Source: Gillisella terrae (GTDB lineage Bacteria > Pseudomonadota > Alphaproteobacteria > Rhizobiales > Rhizobiaceae). From it: a stretch of DNA of 64,000 bases. Shown here in pieces: positions 45,907 to 55,801 of this stretch (its first letter is position 1; every line of letters starts with the position of its first letter). The stretch is taken from contig NZ_SSOA01000001.1 in assembly GCF_004801395.1 (NCBI RefSeq), positions 186,001 through 250,000 on the forward strand, read 5' to 3'. The notes below the pieces were generated by a model. It was not told where the DNA came from. It was given only the letters and a program-made list of their open reading frames with translations, and did not search any database. Made by a program: the position numbers and the translations under genes.

Positions 45907-46419
45907 TGATGCGCAACTGACTTTATGAGTTAAAAAATAACAATACCAAACATGAGCCCCCCTTGGAAGCAATCACACGGGGTAAATCATTTTTTGGTGT
46001 ACTTATTTAGTTAATGATGAGATGTCGACATAAAACTGAAATCAATCACATAGGCAAGCATTTTGCGGTTTTTCAAACAAACGAGCCAAAGACGGCTGTT
46101 TTTGAAAGCGCGTTTTATACATCTCGCTTTCTTATCAAATGACATAGCCAGATAAAATAAGACTTTTTGTTAATACCCCACATTTTCAAGGGTGCATTAT
46201 GTGGGGTCGTTTATCCGTTCATGCTCACAGCTTTTGGGCTTGAAACCTTGTGTTCTGGCAGTTTTTCTCTCGATAGATGGTTGTTGAAGGGGTGCGCGTC
46301 TATTATAGCGCCGAGCGTGCTTTATGATGCGTGAGGGGTCGCTTGAACCGTCTGGCAGGAGATGACGGTTTGCGTATCGTTCTCGGTGGTGGCAATGGCA
46401 AACAAAAGGTAGAATGCGG
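45907..46419. promoter_or_regulatory. Upstream region of fhs with stem-loops
   Basis: 513 bp with no gene. It has a CCCCACA/TGTGGGG hairpin (about 46176-46206). Near fhs, AACCGTC (46346-46352) can pair with GACGGTT (46364-46370), while GTTTGC (46368-46373) can pair with GCAAAC (46398-46403). The two helices share bases, so only one can form. The second ends four bases before the ribosome binding site of fhs. This is the layout of a leader with alternative folds, though no known riboswitch was recognised. Confidence 0.45.
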
Positions 46420-48087
46420 ATGTCAGATATTGAAATCGCCAGAGCGGCCAGCAAGTTGCCGATCCAGGAAATTGGCACAAAGCTTGGTATCGGTTATGAA
46501 GACCTCGTTCCCTATGGTCACGACAAAGCAAAGATCAGCGCCTCTTTTCTTGCTTCACTCAAAGACCGGCCCGATGGTCGTTTGATTTTGGTCACGGCCA
46601 TCAATCCAACGCCAGCGGGCGAGGGCAAGACCACAACCACAGTGGGTCTGGTTGATGGCCTCAACCGCATTGGCCGACGCGCCCTTGTGTGCGTGCGCGA
46701 GCCATCGCTGGGGCCATGCTTTGGCATCAAGGGCGGGGCGGCAGGCGGTGGCCACGCGCAAGTTGTGCCAATGGAAGATATTAATTTGCATTTCACCGGC
46801 GATTTCCACGCCATCACCTCAGCGCACAATCTGCTGGCCGCGATGATTGATAATCATATCTATTGGGGCAATGACGAGGATATTGATACACGCCGTGTGA
46901 CATGGCGGCGTGTGGTGGATATGAATGACCGCGCCTTGCGACAGGTGGTGGGTGCGCTCGGCGGTGCGCGCAACGGTTTTCCGCGCGAAACCGGTTTTGA
47001 TATTACTGTCGCCTCCGAAGTCATGGCCATCTTGTGTCTGGCCAGCGACCCGGCGGATCTTGAACTGCGCCTCGGCGGCATCGTTGTTGGCTATCGTCGC
47101 GATAAAAGTCCGGTGTTTGCTCGCGATATCAAGGCCGATGGTGCCATGGCCGTGCTTTTGAAAGATGCGATGCAGCCAAATTTGGTGCAGACGCTGGAGA
47201 ACAATCCGGCCTTGGTGCATGGCGGGCCTTTTGCCAATATTGCCCATGGCTGCAACTCGGTTGTTGCCACCAAGGCGGCCTTGAAGCTGTCCGATTATGT
47301 GGTGACAGAAGCGGGCTTTGGTGCCGATCTTGGCGCTGAAAAGTTCTTCAATATCAAATGTCGCAAAGCGGGTCTGAAACCCGCAGCGGCTGTGGTTGTT
47401 GCCACCGTGCGGGCGCTGAAAATGAACGGCGGTGTGGCCAAGAGTGATCTTGGGCAGGAGGATGTGGCCGCTGTGGTAAGGGGAGCCGTCAATCTGGGTC
47501 GCCATGTCGAGAATATTCGCAAGTTTGGTGTGCCGGTGATTGTGGCCATCAATCATTTCACCAGTGATACGGCGCAAGAGGTTGCTGCTGTGCAGGCCTT
47601 TGCCAAAGAGCTGGGTGTCGAGGCCATCCTGTGCCGTCACTGGGCCGAAGGTGGCGCCGGCATTGAGGAGCTGGCGCAGAAAGTGGCAACCCTTGCCGAC
47701 AGTGGCGTGGCTGATTTCCAACCGCTCTATCCTGATGACATGCCGTTGCTGGAGAAGATCGAGGCGGTGGCCAAGGGCATTTATCGCGCATCATCTGTCA
47801 CGGTGGATCGTCTTGCTGGCGAGCAATTGGCGCAATTTGAGGCCATGGGCTATGGCGCTTTGCCGGTTTGCATTGCCAAAACGCAATATTCTTTCTCCAC
47901 CGATCCCACTTTGCTCGGTGCGCCTGAAAATCATACGGTGCATGTGCGCGAGGTGCGCCTTTCGGCCGGTGCCGGTTTTGTTGTGGCTGTGACCGGAGAT
48001 ATCATGACCATGCCCGGGCTGCCGCGCGCGCCTGCGGCTGAAAGCATTCGGCTTCGCCAGGATGGCATGATTGAAGGGCTGTTTTAA
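46420..48087 (+). CDS. fhs: Formate-tetrahydrofolate ligase
   Basis: ATP-dependent 10-formyltetrahydrofolate synthetase, 555 aa, linking formate and one-carbon metabolism. ATP motif [13 protein letters not shown] (about 65), [44 protein letters not shown] and [13 protein letters not shown] are intact. ATG 46420 is preferred (AAGG ten bases upstream) though ATG 46414, two codons earlier, is possible. Isolated: no folD or purU adjacent. Confidence 0.96.
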   Translation: MSDIEIARAASKLPIQEIGTKLGIGYEDLVPYGHDKAKISASFLASLKDRPDGRLILVTAINPTPAGEGKTTTTVGLVDGLNRIGRRALVCVREPSLGPCFGIKGGAAGGGHAQVVPMEDINLHFTGDFHAITSAHNLLAAMIDNHIYWGNDEDIDTRRVTWRRVVDMNDRALRQVVGALGGARNGFPRETGFDITVASEVMAILCLASDPADLELRLGGIVVGYRRDKSPVFARDIKADGAMAVLLKDAMQPNLVQTLENNPALVHGGPFANIAHGCNSVVATKAALKLSDYVVTEAGFGADLGAEKFFNIKCRKAGLKPAAAVVVATVRALKMNGGVAKSDLGQEDVAAVVRGAVNLGRHVENIRKFGVPVIVAINHFTSDTAQEVAAVQAFAKELGVEAILCRHWAEGGAGIEELAQKVATLADSGVADFQPLYPDDMPLLEKIEAVAKGIYRASSVTVDRLAGEQLAQFEAMGYGALPVCIAKTQYSFSTDPTLLGAPENHTVHVREVRLSAGAGFVVAVTGDIMTMPGLPRAPAAESIRLRQDGMIEGLF

Positions 48088-48145
48088 GCCCTCTGTGTTG
48101 ATTGAAAAGGCATGAGCGAGATGGGCGGCAGGTATGCCGCTTATT

Positions 48146-49066
48146 TCACTCCTTTGGATCCCGGCAATAACGGGCATCATTGTTGCGCCTGATCAGGTCC
48201 AGATGCATGTGATCCATGTGGGTCTCGTCGCTGCCGGGGGCCAGAACGGTGGTGAAATACAGGCAGGCTGAGGCATTGAGCGTGCGCTGAAAGGCACCAC
48301 TCATGGTCGGATTTTTCTCTTCGGCAATGGTCATATCCACTGTGCCTTTTTCAAAGCCTAGCGAGGCAATATCAATGGCGTTGCCGCGCGCATGTTCAGA
48401 AATCTTGCCCGTGGTTTTGCTGTTGCGTTTACGGCATATATAGCTCGATGCCTGATTGACCGAGGTGAGCTTGCCTTTGTCCTGCAGGGCCTGTTCTGCG
48501 GCGGGAAGCACCGACGTTTGCACCCATTTGGACAGTTCAAGCGCCGCCTCACATCTCAATGTGGCTTTGGGAGACAGTGCGACACCGGGCAAGATACTGC
48601 TGACTTCCACCGGCTTATCGATGCCACAGCCATCACCATCGTCAATTCGGGGCTTTTCAACAAAGGTCACGCCCGCCGCCGTCAGATCCTTGAGGCATTG
48701 GCTATAGGCGGCAGGATCTTCCGTCATGATGGGTGGTGGCGGCGCTTCGGCTGGCTCTGATGGTGTCTGTTCCGGTTGCTTGCCATTGACAGGGCTTTCG
48801 GCTGGTGACGGCAAGGGGGTGGGAGCGACGGGCGGAATGGGTGGCTGCTCGGACGAAGGGGTGGTCTTGCTTTGCTCAGGGCCATTGGGGGCCGTCGAAG
48901 GCTTCTCAGGCTTCTCAGGCTTGTCAGGCTTGTCGTTGGCTTGCGTTGCTGCACCACCACTCTTGTTTTCTTCGGGACGCTGATCAGGTACGGGGCCTGT
49001 TGGCGGCAATGCGGCCCCCGTCAACAGGAAAACGCTCAAAGCCATCGTCGTGATTGTGCGGTTCAT
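48146..49066 (-). CDS. Extensin-like C-terminal domain protein
   Basis: Secreted or envelope protein, 306 aa from ATG 49066, with a signal peptide or membrane anchor (MNRTITTMALSVFLLTGAAL), a Pro/Glu/Lys-rich linker containing KPDKPEKPEKPS-type repeats (about 40-120), and a C-terminal extensin-like domain (about 135-300). The domain resembles D,D-carboxypeptidases of the M15 fold: H-x6-D in SEHARGNAIDI and a final His motif in HMDHMHLDL. Probably binds or trims peptidoglycan. Not a true plant extensin. Confidence 0.88.
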   Translation of the reverse strand: MNRTITTMALSVFLLTGAALPPTGPVPDQRPEENKSGGAATQANDKPDKPEKPEKPSTAPNGPEQSKTTPSSEQPPIPPVAPTPLPSPAESPVNGKQPEQTPSEPAEAPPPPIMTEDPAAYSQCLKDLTAAGVTFVEKPRIDDGDGCGIDKPVEVSSILPGVALSPKATLRCEAALELSKWVQTSVLPAAEQALQDKGKLTSVNQASSYICRKRNSKTTGKISEHARGNAIDIASLGFEKGTVDMTIAEEKNPTMSGAFQRTLNASACLYFTTVLAPGSDETHMDHMHLDLIRRNNDARYCRDPKE

Positions 49067-49146
49067 ACGCCCAGTTCCATTGTCTACAATGGGTCTGTAA
49101 CGCACGACCTACCAATTGGTTGCCTTTCGGGCGAGATGTTTTGATC

Positions 49147-51018
49147 TCACGCCGCATTCGCGCTGGTGTGGGCCGGGCTTCCGTGCAGGGACCGCGTCTT
49201 ATCAGCGTCTTCCGGTCTGTCGCGGACGCGCGAGCGACGGTTGAACACGAATTGCCCCACCAGACGCACCAGTTCAGAGGTCTCTGATGCCAGAGAGTGG
49301 GTGGCCGCTGAGGTCTCTTCAACCATGGCTGCGTTTTGCTGGGTCAACTGGTCCATCTGGTTGACGGCAATGTTGATTTCACTGAGGCCCGAGGCTTGCT
49401 CCTGTGCGGATTGAGCAATGGATTCAATATCATCAGCAATGCCGGAAATATTGTATTCAATCTGCGCAAGTGCCTCGCCTGTGTTGTTGACCAGATCGAC
49501 GCCGACAGAGACTTCAGCCCCGGACTGGGCGATCAATGTGCTGATTTCCTTGGCAGCCGCAGCAGAGCGTTGCGCCAGATCGCGCACTTCCTGGGCGACA
49601 ACTGCAAAGCCTTTGCCTGCCTCGCCTGCGCGTGCCGCTTCGACCCCGGCGTTGAGCGCCAGCAAATTGGTTTGAAAGGCAATCTGGTCAATAACATTGG
49701 TAATATTGCCAATGCGGCTTGAGGCTTCTTCAATCCGATGCATGGCATCCACCGCGCTTTTGACCACCGTTGCCGATTTTTCGACATTGGCTTTTGCGGT
49801 CCGTGCCTTGTCGCGGGTCTGGCTGGTGCGGGTCGCCGCTGTGGAGACATTGCTGGTGACCTGTTGCAGGGCAGCGGCGGTTTGCTCAAGCGTGGCGGCT
49901 TGCTGTTCGGTTCGTTTGGCAAGGTTGTCCGAGGATTCTTTCAGGTTGTCAGAATTGCCTTGAATCTCTCGCGCCTTTTCCAGAACTTTGCTCATGGTTT
50001 CCTGAAACACCGCAAGAGACTTGTTGAAATCATGGCGCAGGACTTCGAATTCGGGAGAAAATGGCTGGTCCAATGTCATGCGGATGTTGAATTTTGACAA
50101 CCGGTCGAGACCTGCACCAAGCTCGGAAATAACCTTTTGCAGATTGTGTGCTTCCTGTTCCTGCGCTTGCAGCCTTGCCGTGCGTTCAGCGTCAATCTGA
50201 AGCTGCTGTTTTCGCGCGTCTTCCTCCATGGTGCGCTTGTCACGTCCGGCCTGACGGAAAACGGCCACGGCAGATGCCATGTCGCCAATTTCGTCTTTAC
50301 GGTTCAGATAGGGAACACCAGTTTCAAGATCGCCTGCGGCGAGGTTGCGCATGTAGTCGCCGAATTTTGTCAGAGGCACGATTGCCCGCAAGCGGAAAAC
50401 ATAGAGACCCGCTGCAAGCAAAGCGAAGGCCAGGGCGGATATGACCCCAATGAAAATGGTCAGCATCTTGACGTTTCGGCGCGCCTCTTCCTCTCGTGCA
50501 ACAGAGAGTTTGTCGATCAACGGCAGAAGCGTTGCGATGGCCGCGCGTTCATTTTCAAAATGGGTGCCCAGCTTTTTCAGGCTTTTGGACAACATGATCT
50601 TGTTGCCAGCTTTAAGGGCAGGCAGGTAGCCGTCATTGATTTCCTGCCAGAAAGCATCAGAGGCTGGTTTGACCTTGGTGTTGAGTTGATCGAGAATCGG
50701 TTGCGGCAGGGCGGAGTTGGACCAACGTTTCATCGCCGCCCCATATTGCTGCCGGAGCTTCAAAATTCGCCCAATGCTTTTGCCGGTGTCCAATCCTCCT
50801 GCCAAGGTCTCATTGGCAACCAGATAAGGCTCCATCACAAAAAGCGGTGGCGGCATAATGTCGGCTCTGAACGCATCGCTGATGGTCAGATCTCGATATT
50901 CTGGCCCATTGATACGCAAGCGCTCAAAAGTATAGAGAAAGCCCCCTAACGCAACGCCAAATCCGATGGCGACGAGCAGGCCAAACACAATCAGGCTTCG
51001 GGAGATGTTCAGGCTCAT
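49147..51018 (-). CDS. Methyl-accepting chemotaxis protein
   Basis: Transmembrane chemoreceptor, 623 aa: TM1 (about 9-29), helical periplasmic sensor (about 35-195, rich in helix-forming residues, no Cache motif), TM2 (about 187-208), HAMP (about 210-265), a coiled linker (QQLQIDAERTARLQAQEQE) and the signalling domain (about 330-590) with the tip [20 protein letters not shown]. The ligand is unknown. It ends 81 bp from the start of the extensin-like gene on the same strand. Confidence 0.94.
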   Translation of the reverse strand: MSLNISRSLIVFGLLVAIGFGVALGGFLYTFERLRINGPEYRDLTISDAFRADIMPPPLFVMEPYLVANETLAGGLDTGKSIGRILKLRQQYGAAMKRWSNSALPQPILDQLNTKVKPASDAFWQEINDGYLPALKAGNKIMLSKSLKKLGTHFENERAAIATLLPLIDKLSVAREEEARRNVKMLTIFIGVISALAFALLAAGLYVFRLRAIVPLTKFGDYMRNLAAGDLETGVPYLNRKDEIGDMASAVAVFRQAGRDKRTMEEDARKQQLQIDAERTARLQAQEQEAHNLQKVISELGAGLDRLSKFNIRMTLDQPFSPEFEVLRHDFNKSLAVFQETMSKVLEKAREIQGNSDNLKESSDNLAKRTEQQAATLEQTAAALQQVTSNVSTAATRTSQTRDKARTAKANVEKSATVVKSAVDAMHRIEEASSRIGNITNVIDQIAFQTNLLALNAGVEAARAGEAGKGFAVVAQEVRDLAQRSAAAAKEISTLIAQSGAEVSVGVDLVNNTGEALAQIEYNISGIADDIESIAQSAQEQASGLSEINIAVNQMDQLTQQNAAMVEETSAATHSLASETSELVRLVGQFVFNRRSRVRDRPEDADKTRSLHGSPAHTSANAA

Positions 51019-51161
51019 ATATCTCTCCAGTCAGTATTTCAATTTTTCTCTATCTGAAATTGCTTACGTAAATGCTAAAATTGAAACATCTAATTTTTAC
51101 ATCCCTCAGATTTCATCTCTGGCGGGTGCGCGTTACGCCTCTTGTCTTGTTAAATGCGCTC

Positions 51162-51190
51162 TTGCACATTGGTTCTGCTCAGGCTATGAA
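51162..51190 (+). promoter_or_regulatory. trp promoter
   Basis: TTGCAC (51162-51167), 17-base spacer, TATGAA (51185-51190). The distance to the leader ATG at 51197 is six bases, so transcription should start at or within a base or two of the ATG. Confidence 0.8.
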
Positions 51191-51196
51191 TTTGCC

Positions 51197-51241
51197 ATGA
51201 AGATCGCTTTGTCCATGAATGCTTGGTGGTGGGTTCGCTAA
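51197..51241 (+). CDS. trpL: trp leader peptide
   Basis: Fourteen codons, MKIALSMNAWWWVR, with three consecutive Trp codons (TGGTGGTGG, 51224-51232) and then a stop TAA. Ribosome stalling at these codons under Trp shortage should favour the antiterminator. Sinorhizobium meliloti has a similar 14-aa leader. There is no Shine-Dalgarno sequence and the promoter -10 box is six bases away, so the mRNA is expected to be leaderless. Confidence 0.9.
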   Translation: MKIALSMNAWWWVR

Positions 51242-51281
51242 ACGCGGCCTTGACCTGTCATGTCTAAAGACGATTGACCAC

Positions 51282-51314
51282 AAAGCCGCCCGGAAATCCT
51301 GAGGCGGCTTTTTT
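51282..51314 (+). terminator. trp attenuator terminator and competing antiterminator
   Basis: Terminator: 9-bp stem AAAGCCGCC (51282-51290) with GGCGGCTTT (51303-51311) and a T-run to 51314. A competing partner, GCGGCCTT (51244-51251), can pair with the 5' arm AAAGCCGC with one mismatch, blocking the terminator. This is the arrangement expected for a ribosome-controlled trp attenuator. In S. meliloti the released leader RNA rnTrpL is itself a small RNA acting in trans. Confidence 0.88.
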
Positions 51315-51361
51315 GTGTTCAAGCCCCTCAAGCCGGGTCTTGATTGAGGAGAGACTGCAAG

Positions 51362-53551
51362 ATGGTAAGCGTTGTTCAAAATGACGAGGGTGAAACCTAC
51401 CAGACCCGCGGCGGTATTCGGGTAACACGGCAGCGCCGCGCCACCCCTTACGCTGATGCGGTGTCGAGCTATGTTGACAAGCTCGATGAGCGCCGAGGTG
51501 CTGTGTTTTCCTCCAATTATGAATATCCCGGCCGCTATACCCGCTGGGATACTGCCATTGTTGATCCGCCTTTGGGCGTTTCCTGCCGGGGCCGCACCGT
51601 CTGGATCGAGGCTTATAATGGCCGTGGCGAAGTGCTTTTGTCTTTCATCGCTGCCAAGCTTGCGACCATTGCTGATCTCACTTTGGGTGCCTCCACCGCA
51701 ACGCGGCTGGATCTGACTGTCAACCAGCCCGATCGGGCCTTTACCGAGGAAGAGCGCTCCAAGGCTCCCACGGTCTTTACCGTTTTGCGCGCCATTACCG
51801 ATCTGTTTTATTCGACGGTGGATAGCAGCATTGGCCTGTTCGGGGCATTTGGCTATGACCTGACCTTCCAGTTTGATGCCATCGACATGAAACTGGAACG
51901 CCCAGCGGATCAGCGCGATATGGTGCTGTTTTTGCCCGATGAAATTCTGGTGGTGGATCACTATTCGGCCAAGGCATGGATTGACCGCTACGATTTCGAG
52001 AAAGACGGCCTGACCACGGAAGGCAAGGCGCAGGACATCGCACCGGAGCCTTTCGAGAAAACCGATCGTATTCCGCCGCGCTGTGACCACAACCCCGGCG
52101 AATATGCGCAATTGGTGGTGAAAGCCAAGGAAAGCTTCCGCAAGGGCGACCTGTTTGAAGTGGTGCCGGGCCAGAAATTCATGGAGCGCTGCGACAGCAA
52201 GCCTTCCGAAATTTCCAAGCGGCTGAAACAGATCAACCCGTCGCCCTATTCTTTCTTCATCAATCTCGGCCATCAGGAATATCTGGTCGGGGCCTCGCCA
52301 GAAATGTTCGTGCGCGTCAATGGGCGGCGCATTGAAACCTGCCCGATTTCCGGCACCATCAAGCGCGGCGATGACCCGATTGCCGATAGTGAACAGATTC
52401 TCAAGCTGCTCAATTCCAAAAAGGAAGAATCTGAGCTGACCATGTGCTCGGATGTGGACCGCAATGACAAATCCCGCGTCTGCGAGCCGGGCTCGGTCAA
52501 GGTCATTGGCCGTCGTCAGATTGAGATGTATTCGCGCCTGATCCACACCGTGGACCATATTGAAGGCCGTTTGCGCGACGATATGGACGCCTTTGACGGC
52601 TTCCTCAGCCATGCGTGGGCTGTGACAGTGACGGGTGCGCCAAAGCTGTGGGCCATGCGCTTTATTGAAAACCATGAAAAGAGCGCGCGCGCCTGGTATG
52701 GTGGAGCCGTGGGCATGGTTGGCTTCAATGGTGATATGAACACGGGGCTGACGCTGCGCACCGTGCGCATCAAGGATGGAATTGCTGAGGTGCGGGCAGG
52801 GGCGACGTTGCTCAATGACAGCGTGCCCGAAGATGAAGAAGCGGAAACCGAATTGAAGGCATCGGCGATGATTTCTGCGATTTTGGATGCAAAGACCGGC
52901 CACAACGCCAAAGCCAAGCGCGATGTGGCAAGCGTCGGGCAGGGGGTGAAAATCCTGCTGGTCGATCACGAAGACAGCTTTGTGCACACGCTGGCCAATT
53001 ATTTCCGCCAGACGGGTGCCACTGTCAGCACCGTGCGCTCGCCGGTGGCCGATGAAGTGTTTGACCGCATGAACCCGGATCTGGTGGTGCTGTCACCCGG
53101 TCCCGGCTCGCCATCGGATTTCGATTGCAAGGCCACCATCAAGAAAGCGCGAGACCGCAATCTGCCGATCTTCGGCGTTTGCCTTGGCCTGCAAGCCTTG
53201 GCGGAAGCCTATGGCGGCCAGCTTCGCCAATTGGCGGTGCCGATGCATGGCAAGCCATCGCGCATTCGCGTGCTGGAAGCAGGCACCGTGTTCGCGGGTC
53301 TCAACAAGGAAGTGACCGTGGGCCGCTACCACTCGATCTTTGCCGATCCCGCAACTTTGAACCGTGATTTCATCATCACCGCTGAGAGCGAAGATGGCAC
53401 CATCATGGGCATTGAGCACACAAAAGAGCCGGTGGCCGCCGTGCAATTCCACCCGGAATCGATCATGACACTCGGCGGTGATGCCGGTATGCGGATGATT
53501 GAAAACGTGGTGGAAAAGCTGGCAAAGCGGGCAAAGGTGAAGGCGGCGTGA
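51362..53551 (+). CDS. trpE: Fused anthranilate synthase TrpE(G)
   Basis: Single-chain anthranilate synthase, 729 aa: the first about 510 residues are the TrpE chorismate-using half ([81 protein letters not shown]) and the rest is the TrpG glutamine amidotransferase ([23 protein letters not shown], Cys nucleophile in GVCLGLQAL, His/Glu in [12 protein letters not shown]). ATG 51362 has GAGGAGAG eight bases upstream. Fusion is the rule in Rhizobiaceae. Regulated by attenuation upstream. The GNAT gene overlaps its stop by four bases. Confidence 0.97.
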   Translation: MVSVVQNDEGETYQTRGGIRVTRQRRATPYADAVSSYVDKLDERRGAVFSSNYEYPGRYTRWDTAIVDPPLGVSCRGRTVWIEAYNGRGEVLLSFIAAKLATIADLTLGASTATRLDLTVNQPDRAFTEEERSKAPTVFTVLRAITDLFYSTVDSSIGLFGAFGYDLTFQFDAIDMKLERPADQRDMVLFLPDEILVVDHYSAKAWIDRYDFEKDGLTTEGKAQDIAPEPFEKTDRIPPRCDHNPGEYAQLVVKAKESFRKGDLFEVVPGQKFMERCDSKPSEISKRLKQINPSPYSFFINLGHQEYLVGASPEMFVRVNGRRIETCPISGTIKRGDDPIADSEQILKLLNSKKEESELTMCSDVDRNDKSRVCEPGSVKVIGRRQIEMYSRLIHTVDHIEGRLRDDMDAFDGFLSHAWAVTVTGAPKLWAMRFIENHEKSARAWYGGAVGMVGFNGDMNTGLTLRTVRIKDGIAEVRAGATLLNDSVPEDEEAETELKASAMISAILDAKTGHNAKAKRDVASVGQGVKILLVDHEDSFVHTLANYFRQTGATVSTVRSPVADEVFDRMNPDLVVLSPGPGSPSDFDCKATIKKARDRNLPIFGVCLGLQALAEAYGGQLRQLAVPMHGKPSRIRVLEAGTVFAGLNKEVTVGRYHSIFADPATLNRDFIITAESEDGTIMGIEHTKEPVAAVQFHPESIMTLGGDAGMRMIENVVEKLAKRAKVKAA

Positions 53552-54066
53552 GCGAGATCACCATTGAGCCCATGCGGCCTGAATATATCGAGAGCTTCTG
53601 GGAAGCTCTCGATCGTGTGTCGCGTGAGCGTCGGTATTTGAGCTTTTTGGAAGCGCCGCCGCTTGAGCGGTTGCGGACGTTTGTGCTCGATATGATTGAG
53701 AATGGCAGCCAATTCGTTGCCCTGGATGGTGGCAAAGTTGTTGGTTGGTGTGATATTCGCAGATTTGATCGCGAGACAAGTTCCCACCGTGCCGTGTTGG
53801 GCATGGGCATTATTGATGGGTATCGCGAACAGGGATTAGGATTGCGCTTGATCACAACCACACTGGATGCGGCGCGCAACATGGGGCTGCATCGGGTTGA
53901 GCTGGATGTTCATGCGGATAATACCCGCGCGGCTCGTCTTTATGAGAAGGTTGGCTTTGAGCGTGAAGGCGTGGCGCGGGATGCCGTGCTGATTGACGGG
54001 CATTACATCGACCTGATCAAGATGGCGATTATATTTCCGACATCACATCGAAATTCAGTAAATTAG
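53548..54066 (+). CDS. GNAT acetyltransferase downstream of trpE(G)
   Basis: GNAT-fold N-acetyltransferase, 172 aa, starting with GTG that overlaps the trpE(G) stop (GTGA). Shows the acetyl-CoA motif [17 protein letters not shown] and [18 protein letters not shown]. The translational coupling to trpE(G) suggests co-expression under Trp control, though no role in tryptophan synthesis is known. The substrate is unknown. Confidence 0.85.
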   Translation: MSEITIEPMRPEYIESFWEALDRVSRERRYLSFLEAPPLERLRTFVLDMIENGSQFVALDGGKVVGWCDIRRFDRETSSHRAVLGMGIIDGYREQGLGLRLITTTLDAARNMGLHRVELDVHADNTRAARLYEKVGFEREGVARDAVLIDGHYIDLIKMAIIFPTSHRNSVN

Positions 54067-54245
54067 TAAAATCTACCATTCATTAACAACGCTTGGGATT
54101 ATGTGTCGCTTTGGTTTGACACGTTAGTAATTTTGAACGATACCACGCGCATCATGAAACCGTCCGGCCTTGTCAGGCTTGGGCGGTTTTGCCGTCTTAA
54201 GGGGCCAGTTTCTGCAATTGGTTCGCAAATGCAATGAGGTCAATC

Positions 54246-55160
54246 ATGTCTGACAGCAATCCATTGGTAAAGACCCTGGCCTTTTGGGGTATTCCGCTGG
54301 CCATCGGCGTGCTTGGCCTCAAAATGCTGGCCTGGTGGGTTACGGGCTCGGTCGCGCTGTTGTCCGACGGGTTGGAATCCACCGTCAATGTGGTTGCTGC
54401 CTGCATTGCCTATTTTGTGATTGGCTATGCGCAAAAGCCTGCCGATGATGACCACCCTTATGGTCACCACAAGGCCGAATATATTTCGGCGGTTATTGAA
54501 GGCGTGCTGATTGTGGTGGCCGCCGTGCTGATCATGAAGGAAGCGATTGCGGCCTTGGAAGCGCCTGCCATGCTGGATGCGCCAGCGCTGGGCCTTGCCA
54601 TCAATTTCGTGGCTGGCGTGATCAATGCGGTTTGGGCCACCATTTTGATCCGGGTGGGCAAGCGTCATCGCTCGCCAGCCTTGACGGCGGATGGCCAGCA
54701 TATCATGTCGGATGTGGTCACATCGGTGGGTGTGTTGGTGGCTTTGGTGTTGGTGGTGTTTACGGGGTACGCCATTCTGGACCCGATCATTGCCATTCTG
54801 GTGGCCTGTAATATCATTTATCAGGGCTTTAAAGTCATCACCCATTCGGTGGACGGCCTGATGGACAAAGCCGTTGAGCCAAACGAGGAAGCCGCGATCA
54901 AAAAAGCCATTGCCGATAATGCTGCGGGGTCGCTGGGTGCGCATTATCTGCGCACACGCCGGGCAGGGGCTGCCACCTTTGTCGGTTTTGATCTGGTGGT
55001 TCCGGCCGATATGACCGTGTGTGAAGCCCATGAAATTTGCGACCGGCTGGAAGCTGCGATAAAGACTGCACAGCCCGGCGCGCGCGTAACAATCCACGTG
55101 GAGCCGGAAGATGAAGTGGCCCATGGCGTGGACGTGAAGGTTGAAGGAGTAAGTGTATGA
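54246..55160 (+). CDS. Cation diffusion facilitator transporter
   Basis: CDF-family metal/proton antiporter, 304 aa from ATG 54246 with TGAGGT upstream. Six membrane helices in the first 200 residues; metal-site residues SDGLEST (usually D-x3-D), [10 protein letters not shown], and [10 protein letters not shown] (H-x3-D) are visible, and the C-terminal cytoplasmic domain (about 215-300) has [19 protein letters not shown]. Probably exports Zn, Mn or Fe. The SDGLE variant places a Glu in a usual metal position. Overlaps queF by four bases. Confidence 0.9.
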   Translation: MSDSNPLVKTLAFWGIPLAIGVLGLKMLAWWVTGSVALLSDGLESTVNVVAACIAYFVIGYAQKPADDDHPYGHHKAEYISAVIEGVLIVVAAVLIMKEAIAALEAPAMLDAPALGLAINFVAGVINAVWATILIRVGKRHRSPALTADGQHIMSDVVTSVGVLVALVLVVFTGYAILDPIIAILVACNIIYQGFKVITHSVDGLMDKAVEPNEEAAIKKAIADNAAGSLGAHYLRTRRAGAATFVGFDLVVPADMTVCEAHEICDRLEAAIKTAQPGARVTIHVEPEDEVAHGVDVKVEGVSV

Positions 55161-55621
55161 GCAAGACCGATGTTTCCGGCCTGTCGCAGCTGGGCCAGCA
55201 GGTAGAGGCCCCCACCAGCCCGGAAACGGCTGTGCTGGAGCGTGTGCCCAATGGCAATGCCGGAACCGATTATGTGGTGCGCTTTACCGCACCGGAGTTT
55301 ACCTCGCTGTGCCCGATGACCGGCCAGCCGGATTTTGCCCATATTGTGATTGATTATATTCCGGGCGAGTTTCTGGTGGAGTCGAAATCCCTGAAACTCT
55401 TCCTGTTCTCGTTCCGTAACCACGGTGCGTTTCACGAGGATTGCTCGGTCTATATCGCCAAGCGGCTGGTGGACCTTTTGAATCCGAAATGGCTGCGCAT
55501 TGGTGCCTATTGGTATCCGCGCGGCGGTATTCCGATTGATGTGTTCTGGCAGACCGGCGAAGCGCCAAAAGGTGTTTGGCTGCCAGACCAAGGGGTTCCG
55601 ACCTATCGCGGACGTGGGTAA
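55157..55621 (+). CDS. queF: NADPH-dependent 7-cyano-7-deazaguanine reductase
   Basis: QueF, the last soluble step to preQ1 in queuosine synthesis, unimodular form of 154 aa. Catalytic Cys in [15 protein letters not shown], the QueF motif [21 protein letters not shown], and a Glu/His pair that binds preQ0. Overlaps the CDF gene by four bases (ATGA). The TAA stop is the start of a family-2 repeat. Confidence 0.96.
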   Translation: MSKTDVSGLSQLGQQVEAPTSPETAVLERVPNGNAGTDYVVRFTAPEFTSLCPMTGQPDFAHIVIDYIPGEFLVESKSLKLFLFSFRNHGAFHEDCSVYIAKRLVDLLNPKWLRIGAYWYPRGGIPIDVFWQTGEAPKGVWLPDQGVPTYRGRG

Positions 55622-55745
55622 TACGAAGAGTCGTTGAAAACGACTCTTCGTATTCCACTTTCGAATATCTCAGGCCATTGATGCATTTGAGATATTCGAA
55701 ACTCTTTCAAGGCGAGGATGCGTCAGCATCTTCGAGCCTTGGTAT
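55620..55745 (+). repeat. Family-2 triple-hairpin repeat, copy 2
   Basis: ATACGAAGAGTCG with CGACTCTTCGTAT (perfect 13-bp arms, 55621-55653), then TTCGAATATCTCA with its near complement (55670-55700), then TTCAAGGCGAGGATGC to GAGCCTTGG. It follows queF as the copy at 25530 follows the NnrU gene, in the same orientation and at the same point of the stop codon. Confidence 0.88.
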
Positions 55746-55753
55746 AAAACGCA

Positions 55754-55786
55754 AAAGAGCGCCGATCCATTCGGCGCTCTTTCTTT
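55754..55786. terminator. Bidirectional terminator between queF and the DUF2076 gene
   Basis: 12-bp stem (AAAGAGCGCCGA-type arms, 55754-55765 and 55771-55782, loop TCCAT) ending in TTCTTT on the + strand and in A-rich sequence on the other. Confidence 0.85.
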
Positions 55787-55801
55787 GTATGCCATATCTG
55801 G

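Noticed and set aside
51179-52987. Open reading frame of about 600 codons on the minus strand opposite trpE(G)
   Set aside because: Antisense shadow of a highly biased coding sequence; no family motif, no ribosome site, and the + strand frame is unambiguous TrpE(G).
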